DNA of 64,000 nt from Ponticaulis sp. Its GTDB lineage: Bacteria; Pseudomonadota; Alphaproteobacteria; Caulobacterales; Hyphomonadaceae. Both the position numbers and the translations under genes were made by a program. The notes under the pieces are model-generated. The model was not told where the DNA came from. It saw nothing but the letters and a program-made list of their open reading frames with translations, and did no database searches. The stretch spans positions 1 through 64,000 of the forward strand of contig PBNO01000015.1 in NCBI GenBank assembly GCA_002723155.1, in the 5' to 3' direction. This document shows positions 8,160-16,351 of this stretch, piece by piece (the stretch's first letter is position 1; the number at the start of each line of letters is the position of its first letter).

Positions 8160-10933
8160 GCAGCCTCCCGAGATGATGTCATTTTGGTGTAGAGATCGAA
8201 CAGCTTCTCCAGACGTTCGGTATCGTTCTTGAATCGCCGTCCAATGTAGATACGCTCCAGCACTTCGTCATTGTGGTGATGCGCAGCACGAAGGTCTGGC
8301 GGCATTTGATCCGGATCGTAGAGATCAGCAATGGTCGCTGGGAAATGCGCTTCCCGAGCAAGCAAAATGCCTTCTGCTGATTTAGTCAGGTCTTGCTTGT
8401 TCTTTTCAGTGAGTTTCGGAACGGGAAAAGTGTTCCAGCCAAGGGTGTTGGAATATAAGAAATCGTTCCGCATCCTCACACAAACAGTACCGATCCAAAC
8501 CCAATGAAGACGGGAAAGTATTACAGCCAAGTTCCAGTTGGGCGCATCGTAGAGCGCAAAATTTCGATCTCCAATGATTGAACCCTTCGTAAGTAGGCCA
8601 GCGGGCAAAAATTCTCGATTCTCGGAGCTTACGCGAGGAACAACTACAACTTTCTCATTCCCACGCTGTCTAACTTGTTGGAAGGCGTGAGGCGATGACG
8701 CCCCGCGTCGGGTCAATTCTTTTTTGCTATTCTTTCGAAAATCAGAAACTCGGGCTAACTTTTCCGAAATCGGTAATATCTCTAGCGCCTCGGCTACGTC
8801 ATTTTCGTCGATCCAAATGCAAAATCGTAGATTGCCTTTGATAAACTCGGAAGAACCTAAGAAGGGGCGAATGAACTTCCGACACCGATCGTCTCTAGCG
8901 ACCAACTCCTCAGCTTCATCGAACGTCAACATCAGAAAGCCACCATCTACTGGTTTGTTTCCATTTAGCATTTCAGATAGCTCAGTGAGTGGTCTAGTCT
9001 CGGCTTGAACAAGAACGTTTGGCTGAGACACCAAGTAGGCGTTTATATTTCCGACTTCACGCTTTATTGGAGCCTCTTCAGTCGCTTCAAAGATAATTTT
9101 TGGTCCAACACCTTGGCTAGACAATCCGATTATGACCACCGTTACACCGGCATTGTGGGAAGCTAAATTCTTCCAATGAAAAGGCGTATGCGCAAATTGA
9201 ATATCAATGTCGCCTTCCAGCAAAAGGGGCCAAAGTCTAGCAACCTGCTCCCCTTGGCAAATGGATTTCGTGGTAACGAAGGCCCCACTCGAAGGTATTA
9301 CTCTGGCGTAGTCTGAGAACTTCAAAAGCCAGCCAGCTACGTAATCGAGCGACTTCCAACTGTTAGTTCTGTGATCAAAAAGTTTTTCCAGATCTCGCTT
9401 CTGCTCATCGGATTGTACAGTTCCGCCCAAATATGGTGGGTTTCCACAGATGAACGTCTCTCCACCCTCATTCTCAAAATCGATTTCGGGCTGGTCGAGA
9501 GGCGTATCAAACAAATCGTCGGATGAAGCTTTTACGCCAGTTCCGGTCGGTGGACACAATGCCAGCCAATCGAGGCGAAGTGCATTTCCGCATGTGATCC
9601 AGTTTTCCTTATCGAGTGGAAGAAACTCGGCAAGCGCTTCTTTCTGGCCGCGATAAACCACGTCGCATTGATATTCCGCAATGATGAGCGCAAGCCGCGC
9701 GATCTCCGCCGGAAAGTCTCTGAGCTCAATGCCTCGAAAATTGGTGAGAGGTATGTGTGTCTTTCGATCAGGCTCCCCACGACGCTTGTTGATTTCGGCC
9801 TCGATCTCTCGCATTTGCTTGTAGGCGATAACGAGGAAATTGCCGGAGCCGCATGCAGGGTCGAAGACGCGGATGTGCGACATGCGTTTGCGCAGATTCA
9901 GCAGCTTGCGGTGGTTGTCACCGGCCTCTTCCAGCTTCTCGCGCAGATCGTCCAGAAACAGCGGATTGAGCACCTTCAGGATATTCGGAACACTGGTGTA
10001 GTGCATCCCAAGTGAGCCGCGCTCTTCTTCATCCGTGACCGCCTGGATCATCGAACCGAAAATATCGGGATTGATTTTCTGCCAGTCGAGATTGCCGATA
10101 TGCAGAAGGTATTTCTGCGCGATTCGGGAAAAGACCGGCACCTCCGTACTTCCCGAGAACAGCCCGCCATTCACATAGGGAAAACGGTCAGCCCAACGTG
10201 GCAGGTTGGCTTCTTTTCTGTAGCGATCATCCGGCCTGCCTTCATGGAAGGTCGTCGTGTTCATTGCTCGGAAAATTTCGCTGATCACTTCATGCGTGTT
10301 TGACGCATCACGTGCAGACATCGTCTCGATTGTCTTCGTGAAGAGGTCCTTATCAGGGAATATGTTAGTGTCTTCTGCAAAGAAGCAAAAAATCAGACGC
10401 GCCATGAAGTGGTTCATGTCATGGCGACGTTCAGCGGTTGCCCAATCTGGATTGTCTGTCAGAAGCGTTGAATAGAGCTTATTGAGGCGGCTGGTCGCCC
10501 GAATATCAAACGAGCTTTCCCTGATCTGCTGGACCGTCGAGATACCCGCCAGTGCCAGGAAGAATCCGAAATGGTTTGGGAAATCAGGATAAGCACAAGC
10601 GACCGTTTCACCTGAGGTCAGGTCTTCGGCTTCGAATTCGGCGCCATCTGTCGCCAGAATGAATTTCGCTTTACCGCGCGTAGTCGCCGTGCTGTCGCGA
10701 AGTTCGGAGAGTGTTTCTGAGACTTTGCCGGACTCACAGACCTTCAGGTGAATGTGGCCATGCTGAAGCACGCCTCCAACATCGGACTTGTTGGATGTGC
10801 CAGTGCGAAGCTTCTTGATGGTCGTGGCTTTGTTGCCGAAGGCTTCCAGAAACGCATAGGGGAATTCGTCAGCGTCGAATGATGGCTGCTCTGCGAGTTT
10901 GCTTATTGCTTCTTCAATCTCAACGGCGTTCAA
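8156..10933 (-). CDS. MmeI-like class I SAM-dependent adenine DNA methyltransferase
   Basis: The product has 925 residues, the size of the type IIG enzyme MmeI (about 919). It shows the same layout: an N-terminal domain, a helical spacer (FFAEDTNIF near 185-192), a methyltransferase with motif I FDPACGSGNF at 357-366 and the N6-adenine motif NPPY at 498-501, and a C-terminal target-recognition region. In MmeI the N-terminal domain is a D-ExK nuclease. Here the corresponding stretch reads DVGG (D51) and HLK at 62-64, so the glutamate appears to be histidine and cutting may be lost. This fits an operon that supplies a separate helicase and GIY-YIG nuclease. The start is TTG at 10933 with GGGGA nine bases upstream. 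The recognition half (8400-9480) looks more AT-rich than the N-terminal half, as if exchanged. Confidence 0.85.
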   Translation of the reverse strand: MNAVEIEEAISKLAEQPSFDADEFPYAFLEAFGNKATTIKKLRTGTSNKSDVGGVLQHGHIHLKVCESGKVSETLSELRDSTATTRGKAKFILATDGAEFEAEDLTSGETVACAYPDFPNHFGFFLALAGISTVQQIRESSFDIRATSRLNKLYSTLLTDNPDWATAERRHDMNHFMARLIFCFFAEDTNIFPDKDLFTKTIETMSARDASNTHEVISEIFRAMNTTTFHEGRPDDRYRKEANLPRWADRFPYVNGGLFSGSTEVPVFSRIAQKYLLHIGNLDWQKINPDIFGSMIQAVTDEEERGSLGMHYTSVPNILKVLNPLFLDDLREKLEEAGDNHRKLLNLRKRMSHIRVFDPACGSGNFLVIAYKQMREIEAEINKRRGEPDRKTHIPLTNFRGIELRDFPAEIARLALIIAEYQCDVVYRGQKEALAEFLPLDKENWITCGNALRLDWLALCPPTGTGVKASSDDLFDTPLDQPEIDFENEGGETFICGNPPYLGGTVQSDEQKRDLEKLFDHRTNSWKSLDYVAGWLLKFSDYARVIPSSGAFVTTKSICQGEQVARLWPLLLEGDIDIQFAHTPFHWKNLASHNAGVTVVIIGLSSQGVGPKIIFEATEEAPIKREVGNINAYLVSQPNVLVQAETRPLTELSEMLNGNKPVDGGFLMLTFDEAEELVARDDRCRKFIRPFLGSSEFIKGNLRFCIWIDENDVAEALEILPISEKLARVSDFRKNSKKELTRRGASSPHAFQQVRQRGNEKVVVVPRVSSENREFLPAGLLTKGSIIGDRNFALYDAPNWNLAVILSRLHWVWIGTVCVRMRNDFLYSNTLGWNTFPVPKLTEKNKQDLTKSAEGILLAREAHFPATIADLYDPDQMPPDLRAAHHHNDEVLERIYIGRRFKNDTERLEKLFDLYTKMTSSREAA

Positions 10934-10973
10934 CGCTACACTTCCCCGACTACTAACGACACAAGCACAATCG

Positions 10974-10988
10974 CCCGCGAGGCGCGGG
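10974..10988. repeat. Hairpin in the leader of the defence operon
   Basis: A perfect 6-base inverted repeat (CCCGCG / CGCGGG) around a 3-base loop lies about 40 bases upstream of the methyltransferase TTG start. It may be an operator or a leader-RNA structure. I cannot place a convincing -35/-10 pair nearby. Confidence 0.4.
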
Positions 10989-11109
10989 ACGAATCTGTTC
11001 TCATTTTCAATGAAGTGAGCCCCGAATCAAAGCCGACAATTCGACTTTCCCCGCACTTGCGCACCTTAACCGGCTGGTTTTGAAAAGGGAACTTTTAGTG
11101 AGCAGGTTG

Positions 11110-11156
11110 TCCCCGAGTTTCTCTGAACTGGGGATAGAGACGGCCTAAGCCGTCTC
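11110..11156 (-). terminator. Tandem hairpins at the 3' end of ardC
   Basis: One hairpin (11137-11156) has perfect 8-base arms GAGACGGC / GCCGTCTC with a 4-base loop and contains the ardC stop codon. A second (11110-11134) pairs TCCCC-AGTT with AACT-GGGGA with one bulged G. Read leftward they follow ardC and precede the defence operon, so they could insulate it. Neither has a clear U-run, so factor-independent termination is uncertain. Confidence 0.45.
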
Positions 11157-12050
11157 CCTGTGGGAAAGCAGCCAGTTAGCGGCCTCAGAAGCCTTGGCAG
11201 AAGCGGTGAAAATGGCGCGTTTGTCCTCTTTCAGGACTTTCAGCCAGCTCGCAATATAGCCCGCATGATCTTCGCGAGCTTCAGGCGTCAAGCCGAGGTC
11301 AGCACAGATAAAGGCTGCACCGAGTTCCGCGATGAGTTCCTCCATGGCATAGCTTTCGGAGCCAAATCGGCCCGTGAGGTCACGATTGAGGCGATGCGTT
11401 GCGCCAGACCAATGGGTGAGTTCATGGCATAGCGTGGCGTAGTAGGCTTCGTCAGCGGCCATGGTCTGCGTACCCGTAAAGAGGTTTCGCGGTGGCATAC
11501 AGATGCGGTCCTCTGAAGGTGAAAAATACGCCTGATCACCGGTCTCCGTGATGTTCGCACGTGTCGAAGCCACAAAGGCTTCTGCGACCGGAATTGGATC
11601 GAAGAGAGGATCATCAGGGATAGGATCTGACTGCGGTGGCTCATAGCCTTCAACCTGAGCTGCGTTAAAGACCCAGCTTGCCCGAGCAAAGTGACGAAGC
11701 TCGGGAGAGTCGTCACCAGATGTGTCGTCACGCTCAGTTTCGATGGTTTTATAGAATACGATGAGAGAGGCTTTTTCGCCTTTGCGAACTGGGGTTCCAC
11801 GATCACGCCATTGTTTGAATGTGCCCCAGATCGGGGTTTCGAACTCGCGCGCAAGCGCTTCGACCCAGAGGGATACGACGTTTATTCCGTTATAGGCGTT
11901 TCCAGAAACGACATTTATCGGGCGTCCGGTGCATCCACCCCTTCTGATCCAGGGGCGCTGATAGTCTGCTGCGCCACTTTCAAGGACTTCAACGATGCGA
12001 TTTGTAACAGCTTCATAGACATCGAAGCGTGGTTTTGAAGTTTTAGACAT
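11145..12050 (-). CDS. ardC: ArdC-like anti-restriction protein (ssDNA-binding, zincin C-terminus)
   Basis: The N-terminal half (residues about 5-130) matches the ArdC N-terminal ssDNA-binding domain, with RPWIRRGG, the NAYNGINVVSLW segment and WGTFKQWRDRGTPVRKGEKA. The C-terminal half is a zinc-metallopeptidase-like domain with CHELTHW and a following EELIAELGAAF helix, the classic HExxH plus downstream glutamate. ArdC proteins protect incoming conjugative DNA from host restriction. ATG 12050 is chosen because AAAGGAG lies nine bases upstream. The longer open frame to 12203 lacks such a site. The predicted length is 301 residues. Its presence next to a restriction-like operon means this element both blocks and exerts restriction. 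Confidence 0.9.
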   Translation of the reverse strand: MSKTSKPRFDVYEAVTNRIVEVLESGAADYQRPWIRRGGCTGRPINVVSGNAYNGINVVSLWVEALAREFETPIWGTFKQWRDRGTPVRKGEKASLIVFYKTIETERDDTSGDDSPELRHFARASWVFNAAQVEGYEPPQSDPIPDDPLFDPIPVAEAFVASTRANITETGDQAYFSPSEDRICMPPRNLFTGTQTMAADEAYYATLCHELTHWSGATHRLNRDLTGRFGSESYAMEELIAELGAAFICADLGLTPEAREDHAGYIASWLKVLKEDKRAIFTASAKASEAANWLLSHRETA

Positions 12051-12493
12051 GTCCTGGCTCCTTTCGCTGTTGTGAGGACGCGAAGGGAGAGGCGGAAATC
12101 GAACACACGGTTCATCGCTTGTAGAGCGAGAACGGGGAACACGGGACGAAGCGTTGCGGAGGAATGGAGCGGGCCCCCGTTGAACCGTGGGGCTTTCTGC
12201 CAAATTCGCGGATTGATCTCACAAACGAGAAAGAGACAATTGGGCCATGTCACTCAAATACGAGCTGATGCCTCAAGTCTGCCAGCGGAGTACGTTGAGC
12301 CTGCTGATACGTAGCAGGCGACAGAATAAGCGAGATGCACTTACCAAGACGCCCTACTGTGGTTTTTCCGGAGTATAGCGACGTCTGACAAACGGCAAGC
12401 TCTTGGGAGCTTCGGCACTACGTTACGACCAGAGGTGCCAGCATTCATGACGGTGCGCTGAGAGAACTCCGTAACCACAAAAAGGAGTCTCAG
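12051..12493. other. Intergenic region upstream of ardC with two short hairpins
   Basis: These 443 bases hold no convincing gene. They must contain the leftward ardC promoter and the rightward signal for the small reading frame at 12494. Two perfect inverted repeats are visible: 7-base arms GCCTGCT / AGCAGGC at 12299-12319, and 6-base arms AAGCTC / GAGCTT at 12397-12412. An origin-of-transfer or regulatory role is possible but unsupported. Confidence 0.4.
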
Positions 12494-12643
12494 ATGTTCA
12501 ACTTATTAAACGGCCTATTCGCGCTCAGCGGGACATATCAATTACAAGCTCAAGCCAAATTGAGGCTCGGCAAGCTGAGGCTAGAAATCCATTTGTGCGC
12601 GATGCGGGATGCACTGCCGAGGCGTATCAATCGTGACGCCTGA
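12494..12643 (+). CDS. Small basic protein, 49 residues, unknown
   Basis: ATG 12494 is preceded by AAAAAGGAGTCTCAG, a strong Shine-Dalgarno at good spacing. The frame runs 49 codons to TGA at 12641. The product is basic, with a central amphipathic helix rich in Leu, Lys and Arg (around KLRLGKLRLEIHL), and no cysteine pair or signal peptide. Its last 17 bases overlap the 3' end of the oppositely oriented TIR gene. It could be a small regulator, an antitoxin or immunity-like partner of the TIR protein, or a spurious frame. The Shine-Dalgarno is the only real support. Confidence 0.4.
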   Translation: MFNLLNGLFALSGTYQLQAQAKLRLGKLRLEIHLCAMRDALPRRINRDA

Positions 12644-13850
12644 CAAAACGCAAAGTACTGTCCGTCTTGCAAATCAACGATGCAGCGTAAAATTTGCCGT
12701 CCATGAATCTGTGCGTCTCAACCGACTTGGTCTCATCCAGAACATTAATTGCACTGTTGAACCGACGAAGCGACCAATCGGGAAAAGCGGCTTTCAGTTC
12801 ATCCGCATCATGATCTCTGCGTTTGGAATCCACGATGTATTTCGCAAGTGCCAGAGCATCAGCTCGACTGTCCAAGTCCATGAAGTGCCGGTCAAATTCG
12901 ACAAACATTCCAGTCGTGGGATAGAGGCTGCCGTAGTCTGATTTCAACAAGCCTGCATCTGTAAGGTCTAAAACGCCGACTCGAACTCCATCCTCATCAA
13001 GATCGATTGCTGCAACAATATCGGCCATTTCTACAATGGGATCGCTTCGAATGCCGTGCTTGCTCTTTTCAACGAAGAACTTAGCAACGGCTTGAGCTTC
13101 CTTAGACCACCCCTCGAGACCAGTTTTCTTGGTTTGGATGTATTTCGGCGGAGGGCCTAGCTCGGGTTTATCACTGACGCCATGCACTTGGTCCACCAGC
13201 GCCTGAATTTCCTCTTCATTCTCCAGGTTGAGGTCTGGGCACATTTTGGTTCGAAGAAGAGGCGTCAACTCATCTACACCCAAGCCAACTCGAATACCGA
13301 TAAATTTGGCGCGCCCCTCTACATCAGCCATGAAGCCTGCATCGATTTCAGAATTTACCCAATTCTTTCCGATTGAGTTCGGTGTCAGAAGCACCACGAA
13401 ATGTGAGCAGTTGCTCAGGCCTTCGTCCATTTTTTGCCGAAGACTGTCGCCGTAGCGGATTTCCCATTTATCGAGCCACACATTGATCCCCTGAGCAATC
13501 AGCTGTCGCGCGAGGGGTTCCGCCAGATCGCGTTTGTCTTCAGACGCGTGCGCGAGATAAATGTTCGGGCGATTTGCGTTTAACGTTTCGACCGCCACGC
13601 CCATTCTGCGCTCGAGCAATTGAGCAAATTCCTGCGATCCGTTTGTTGTCAGAACGACGCTCTCTTTGCCGTTTCGACGAACGATAACTTCTGGGTGCTT
13701 TCCTGTGGCAGGATCGACAACCGAGGATGCGATAGCATGATATTTATCTTCTATCGTCGTCATAGCCTTTTCCACCATATCCTTCTTGATCCCGTCAAAA
13801 AATGCCCTGTGGCTAACCCGCCGACCATTCCGTCGATATTCGAAACCCAT
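12627..13850 (-). CDS. TIR-domain effector protein
   Basis: A TIR domain spans roughly residues 95-215 (counted from the longer TTG start at 13856, two codons further out). It begins NIYLAHASEDK and continues through INVWLDKWEIRYGDSL and a hydrophobic HFVVLLTPNS strand. The glutamate in WEI is placed as the NADase catalytic residue of bacterial TIR proteins. About 90 residues before it and 190 after it match nothing I know, so sensing may lie there. ATG 13850 has AAGG seven bases upstream and is preferred. Bacterial TIR proteins deplete NAD or make signalling nucleotides during phage infection. No obvious partner such as SIR2, Thoeris ThsA or an Argonaute is adjacent, so it may act alone or with the small frame at 12494. 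Confidence 0.8.
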   Translation of the reverse strand: MGFEYRRNGRRVSHRAFFDGIKKDMVEKAMTTIEDKYHAIASSVVDPATGKHPEVIVRRNGKESVVLTTNGSQEFAQLLERRMGVAVETLNANRPNIYLAHASEDKRDLAEPLARQLIAQGINVWLDKWEIRYGDSLRQKMDEGLSNCSHFVVLLTPNSIGKNWVNSEIDAGFMADVEGRAKFIGIRVGLGVDELTPLLRTKMCPDLNLENEEEIQALVDQVHGVSDKPELGPPPKYIQTKKTGLEGWSKEAQAVAKFFVEKSKHGIRSDPIVEMADIVAAIDLDEDGVRVGVLDLTDAGLLKSDYGSLYPTTGMFVEFDRHFMDLDSRADALALAKYIVDSKRRDHDADELKAAFPDWSLRRFNSAINVLDETKSVETHRFMDGKFYAASLICKTDSTLRFVRRHD

Positions 13851-13904
13851 TCGCAACCTTCGTGACCACCCATATTCAATCGGAACATTAGATGAACATA
13901 ATGA

Positions 13905-13932
13905 CCTTATATTGATGCAGTGACAATATAGG
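13905..13932. promoter_or_regulatory. Inverted repeat upstream of the TIR gene
   Basis: CCTTATATTG and CAATATAGG face each other across nine bases, pairing except for one extra T. The repeat lies about 55 bases upstream of the TIR start and downstream of the recombinase stop. It resembles an operator for a dimeric regulator, but no cognate regulator is identified. Confidence 0.35.
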
Positions 13933-13974
13933 TGTCTGGAAAACTCACAGATTTCGACAGATTGACGCCCTTAA

Positions 13975-14544
13975 CTAAGGCATTAACCAACATAGTCTCT
14001 CAGCCAAGCTTTGCTCTTCTTCTCCGACCGCTTGGCGGTAGATTGCCGTGCTCTCTAGTTTTGCGTGCCCCATCCATCTTTGGAGTACCGGCTGAGGTAT
14101 TCCTTGGCTGTCTGCAAACACGCCGAAATAGTGCCGCAAGCCTCTAGGGCAGGCTTGAGCGCCTGCGATTCCAGCCCTTTCCATGATCATGACGACGCGC
14201 CGCCAGGCCGTAGAACGGCTGAATTGGAACACTTTACCATCTTCCGCGACAGGCAATCTGACTAGTGTCTCAACTAGTTGGTTCGGAATCGGCACCGATC
14301 GCCATACTACTTTGGACCGGCGCTTCAGGGTGAGATACCGAACACAACGTAACTCTCGGTCGATATGCGTGACTTTAAGCGCCAATGCCTCAGAAACACG
14401 GCAGCCCGTAAGACATAACAGAAGGCAAAAAGCGAAGGTTGCTAGATCCTCTTTGGACGCCTCTTCAACGAAGCGCTCACGTTCACTGACTGTCAGGTAC
14501 TTTCGTTCACCAGTTGTCGTGTAAATCCCGTCTTCAGTTTCCAT
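13975..14544 (-). CDS. Short tyrosine-type recombinase
   Basis: About 189 residues contain only the catalytic domain of a tyrosine recombinase. TGCRVSEAL carries the first arginine and RGLRHYF the second conserved block. QRWMGHAKLESTAIY carries the last histidine and the nucleophile tyrosine. No N-terminal core-binding domain is present. Short recombinases of this kind occur on plasmids and mobile elements and resolve or invert DNA. ATG 14544 has AAAGGG upstream. An in-frame ATG at 14559 and a longer frame to 14607 also exist. It is separate from the large integrase at the element's right end, so the element has two recombinases. It might resolve circular dimers or mark an older insertion. 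Confidence 0.8.
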   Translation of the reverse strand: METEDGIYTTTGERKYLTVSERERFVEEASKEDLATFAFCLLLCLTGCRVSEALALKVTHIDRELRCVRYLTLKRRSKVVWRSVPIPNQLVETLVRLPVAEDGKVFQFSRSTAWRRVVMIMERAGIAGAQACPRGLRHYFGVFADSQGIPQPVLQRWMGHAKLESTAIYRQAVGEEEQSLAERLCWLMP

Positions 14545-14766
14545 GTCAGCCCTTTGCATTAAGGCCGAAACAGAATGGCCTATTCGGTTGCAAGGTTGCG
14601 ACTGCAAAAAGTTGCTCTCTGATGAGAGACTTCACAAGCTGCCCTTCAAAAGCGGAAATTACCTCAATCCAAGTCATACAAAATAAAAAGTGGCTCAATA
14701 CTGAAACAGTATAGGCCATTCGGTAGCATCGTCACGATTTTATCTGATCTTTTGAACAGGTGTCTC

Positions 14767-15372
14767 GTGACTTCATGCTCTCCCCTTAAATCCGCGCTTG
14801 TGGCGCTGATGTCCATTCCTGCTTTCTGTGGAGTAGCTGCTGCTCAATCGCCTGACCGCATGACCCTGCGTGAATCATTTGAACGTCTTCGAGTGGCTGG
14901 AGACTTTAATTTACGAGATCAGAGGACGCGCTGTTCTGCTGCCATGGTAAGAGCATCTAACCTCGATGATCCTAGTCCATTGGAATTTTGCCTCGTCGTG
15001 ATGGAAGAAACCCTGTCCCGTGACCCCGGCGATCAGACTTACATCATGAGACTTTTTACGGACTGGTCGATCAGATATCCTCAAACAATCCTCCAAGAGA
15101 TCGCTCGTGCATCAATGCAAGATGGACAAGAATTTCTAAGCGTAAATGACATGAGCGGAGCCAGGGTAATGAAACCGCTGAATTGTCAGACCGCATTCGA
15201 TGCGGGTTTCTTCTTTGGCACTCAGAACCCCACTCAAGACCTCGACCCCAATACCGATGAGGCCACGCACAGGCATAATGCTGAACAGTGCTTTGACATG
15301 GAGAGTGATTCAACCAGAGCCAGCTTTCTGGCAGGCATGTCGTTTGGTCGTCTCGCTTCTAGCAGGGACTAA
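14767..15372 (+). CDS. Exported protein of unknown function, four cysteines
   Basis: The N-terminus is a classical signal peptide: charged start, a hydrophobic run, and a likely cleavage after VAAAQ. The mature part of about 170 residues has four cysteines, which fits two disulfides in the periplasm. I do not recognise a domain. I chose GTG 14767 because AACAGG lies six bases upstream; a TTG at 14752 is also open. The 3' end overlaps the convergent coiled-coil gene by 14 bases. Its place in an element with transfer genes suggests a role in transfer or surface functions, but nothing in the sequence proves it. Confidence 0.6.
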   Translation: MTSCSPLKSALVALMSIPAFCGVAAAQSPDRMTLRESFERLRVAGDFNLRDQRTRCSAAMVRASNLDDPSPLEFCLVVMEETLSRDPGDQTYIMRLFTDWSIRYPQTILQEIARASMQDGQEFLSVNDMSGARVMKPLNCQTAFDAGFFFGTQNPTQDLDPNTDEATHRHNAEQCFDMESDSTRASFLAGMSFGRLASSRD

Positions 15373-16351
15373 GCGCCTCATCTTTGGCGACGGGTCTGCT
15401 GGGGCATGTGCTTTCAGAACGTTCTGGCGTGTCTGTTGCCTCGAGAAAGCTCAGATCGAAGTTCTGTTCCACGATCCCTTCGACAATGGCGAGGGCATCT
15501 GATGATACTTGATCCATAGGTTGTTCAGCACGGGATCGCTGTTCTCTCACGTTGGTAATTTCCAGATTGGTCAGTTCTCTTTCAGTCGCCCAACCAGCAA
15601 CGGCTGATGGCGCTTCAATGCTTCGTTCCTCCAACTCCTGCTGCAATTCTGCTTCCGCTTCCGCCCTTTGTGAAACAACATACTCAGTCGCCTGTTCGCC
15701 GCTTAATCCCATGCGCTGTGCTTCCCGCATTGCCATGATCTCGACCTGTCTGAGGTAGCGCTCTTTAGCCGCCTCCTCTTCCTTACGAGCACGCTCTTGT
15801 TCTTCTTCGGGTGCGTGAACTAGCGCCATTCCATGGCGGTTGTTCGCAGCCAGCAACGCATCCTGCTTATACTCTTCCACGATATCGCCGCTAGCTTGAG
15901 CCGCTTTTCGGCTGGCAAGAATATCAGATCTATTCTGCTCGTATGCGCTGATATCTATTCCACTCACTTCAGCGAGCGACTGAATTCGACTCGATGCTTC
16001 GCGTTCGTATAGTCGGAAGTCACTTGCTTCTCGCGAAAGTCGCGCCTCTTCGGCCTGGAGCATTTGCTCGGCGAGAACGGCTGCGATGGTTTGTTGATCG
16101 GACTTTTTCAGTGCGAGCTGGAGCGTCTCCTGCTGCACACGGTTGATTGCCAGTTGAAGGGAAGCTGGGGAAATCGCAATGCCTGCGGACATGCTGGCTT
16201 GCAAAGACGAAATCATTCCGAGGTGATCTGCGAGTTCATAATGAACAGCGCTCCCAGCGTCTGGCATGGAAGCAAGCGAACTCTTCAGCATCACTTCCAT
16301 CGACAATAGCTGCTCAGAAATAGCCTCTACTCTGTTCGCTCCACCGGACAT
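15359..16351 (-). CDS. Coiled-coil protein of unknown function
   Basis: This roughly 330-residue protein is rich in Ala, Glu, Gln and Arg. It has long heptad-like helices, especially around EEEQERARKEEEAAKERY and the following AEAEAELQQELEER stretch. There is no signal peptide, membrane segment or known catalytic motif. Start ATG 16351 follows GGAG; upstream in-frame starts up to 16372 are open. It may be a structural or scaffold protein of the mobile element. The convergent exported-protein gene overlaps its 3' end. Confidence 0.55.
   Translation of the reverse strand: MSGGANRVEAISEQLLSMEVMLKSSLASMPDAGSAVHYELADHLGMISSLQASMSAGIAISPASLQLAINRVQQETLQLALKKSDQQTIAAVLAEQMLQAEEARLSREASDFRLYEREASSRIQSLAEVSGIDISAYEQNRSDILASRKAAQASGDIVEEYKQDALLAANNRHGMALVHAPEEEQERARKEEEAAKERYLRQVEIMAMREAQRMGLSGEQATEYVVSQRAEAEAELQQELEERSIEAPSAVAGWATERELTNLEITNVREQRSRAEQPMDQVSSDALAIVEGIVEQNFDLSFLEATDTPERSESTCPSRPVAKDEALSPC

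Noticed and set aside
8156..10933. A stand-alone active type IIG restriction enzyme
   Set aside because: The size and layout fit, but the nuclease motif seems degraded and separate helicase and nuclease genes follow, so I call it a methyltransferase.
13975..14607. The short recombinase as an integron integrase
   Set aside because: It lacks an N-terminal core-binding domain and there are no attC-like repeats or gene-cassette array beside it.
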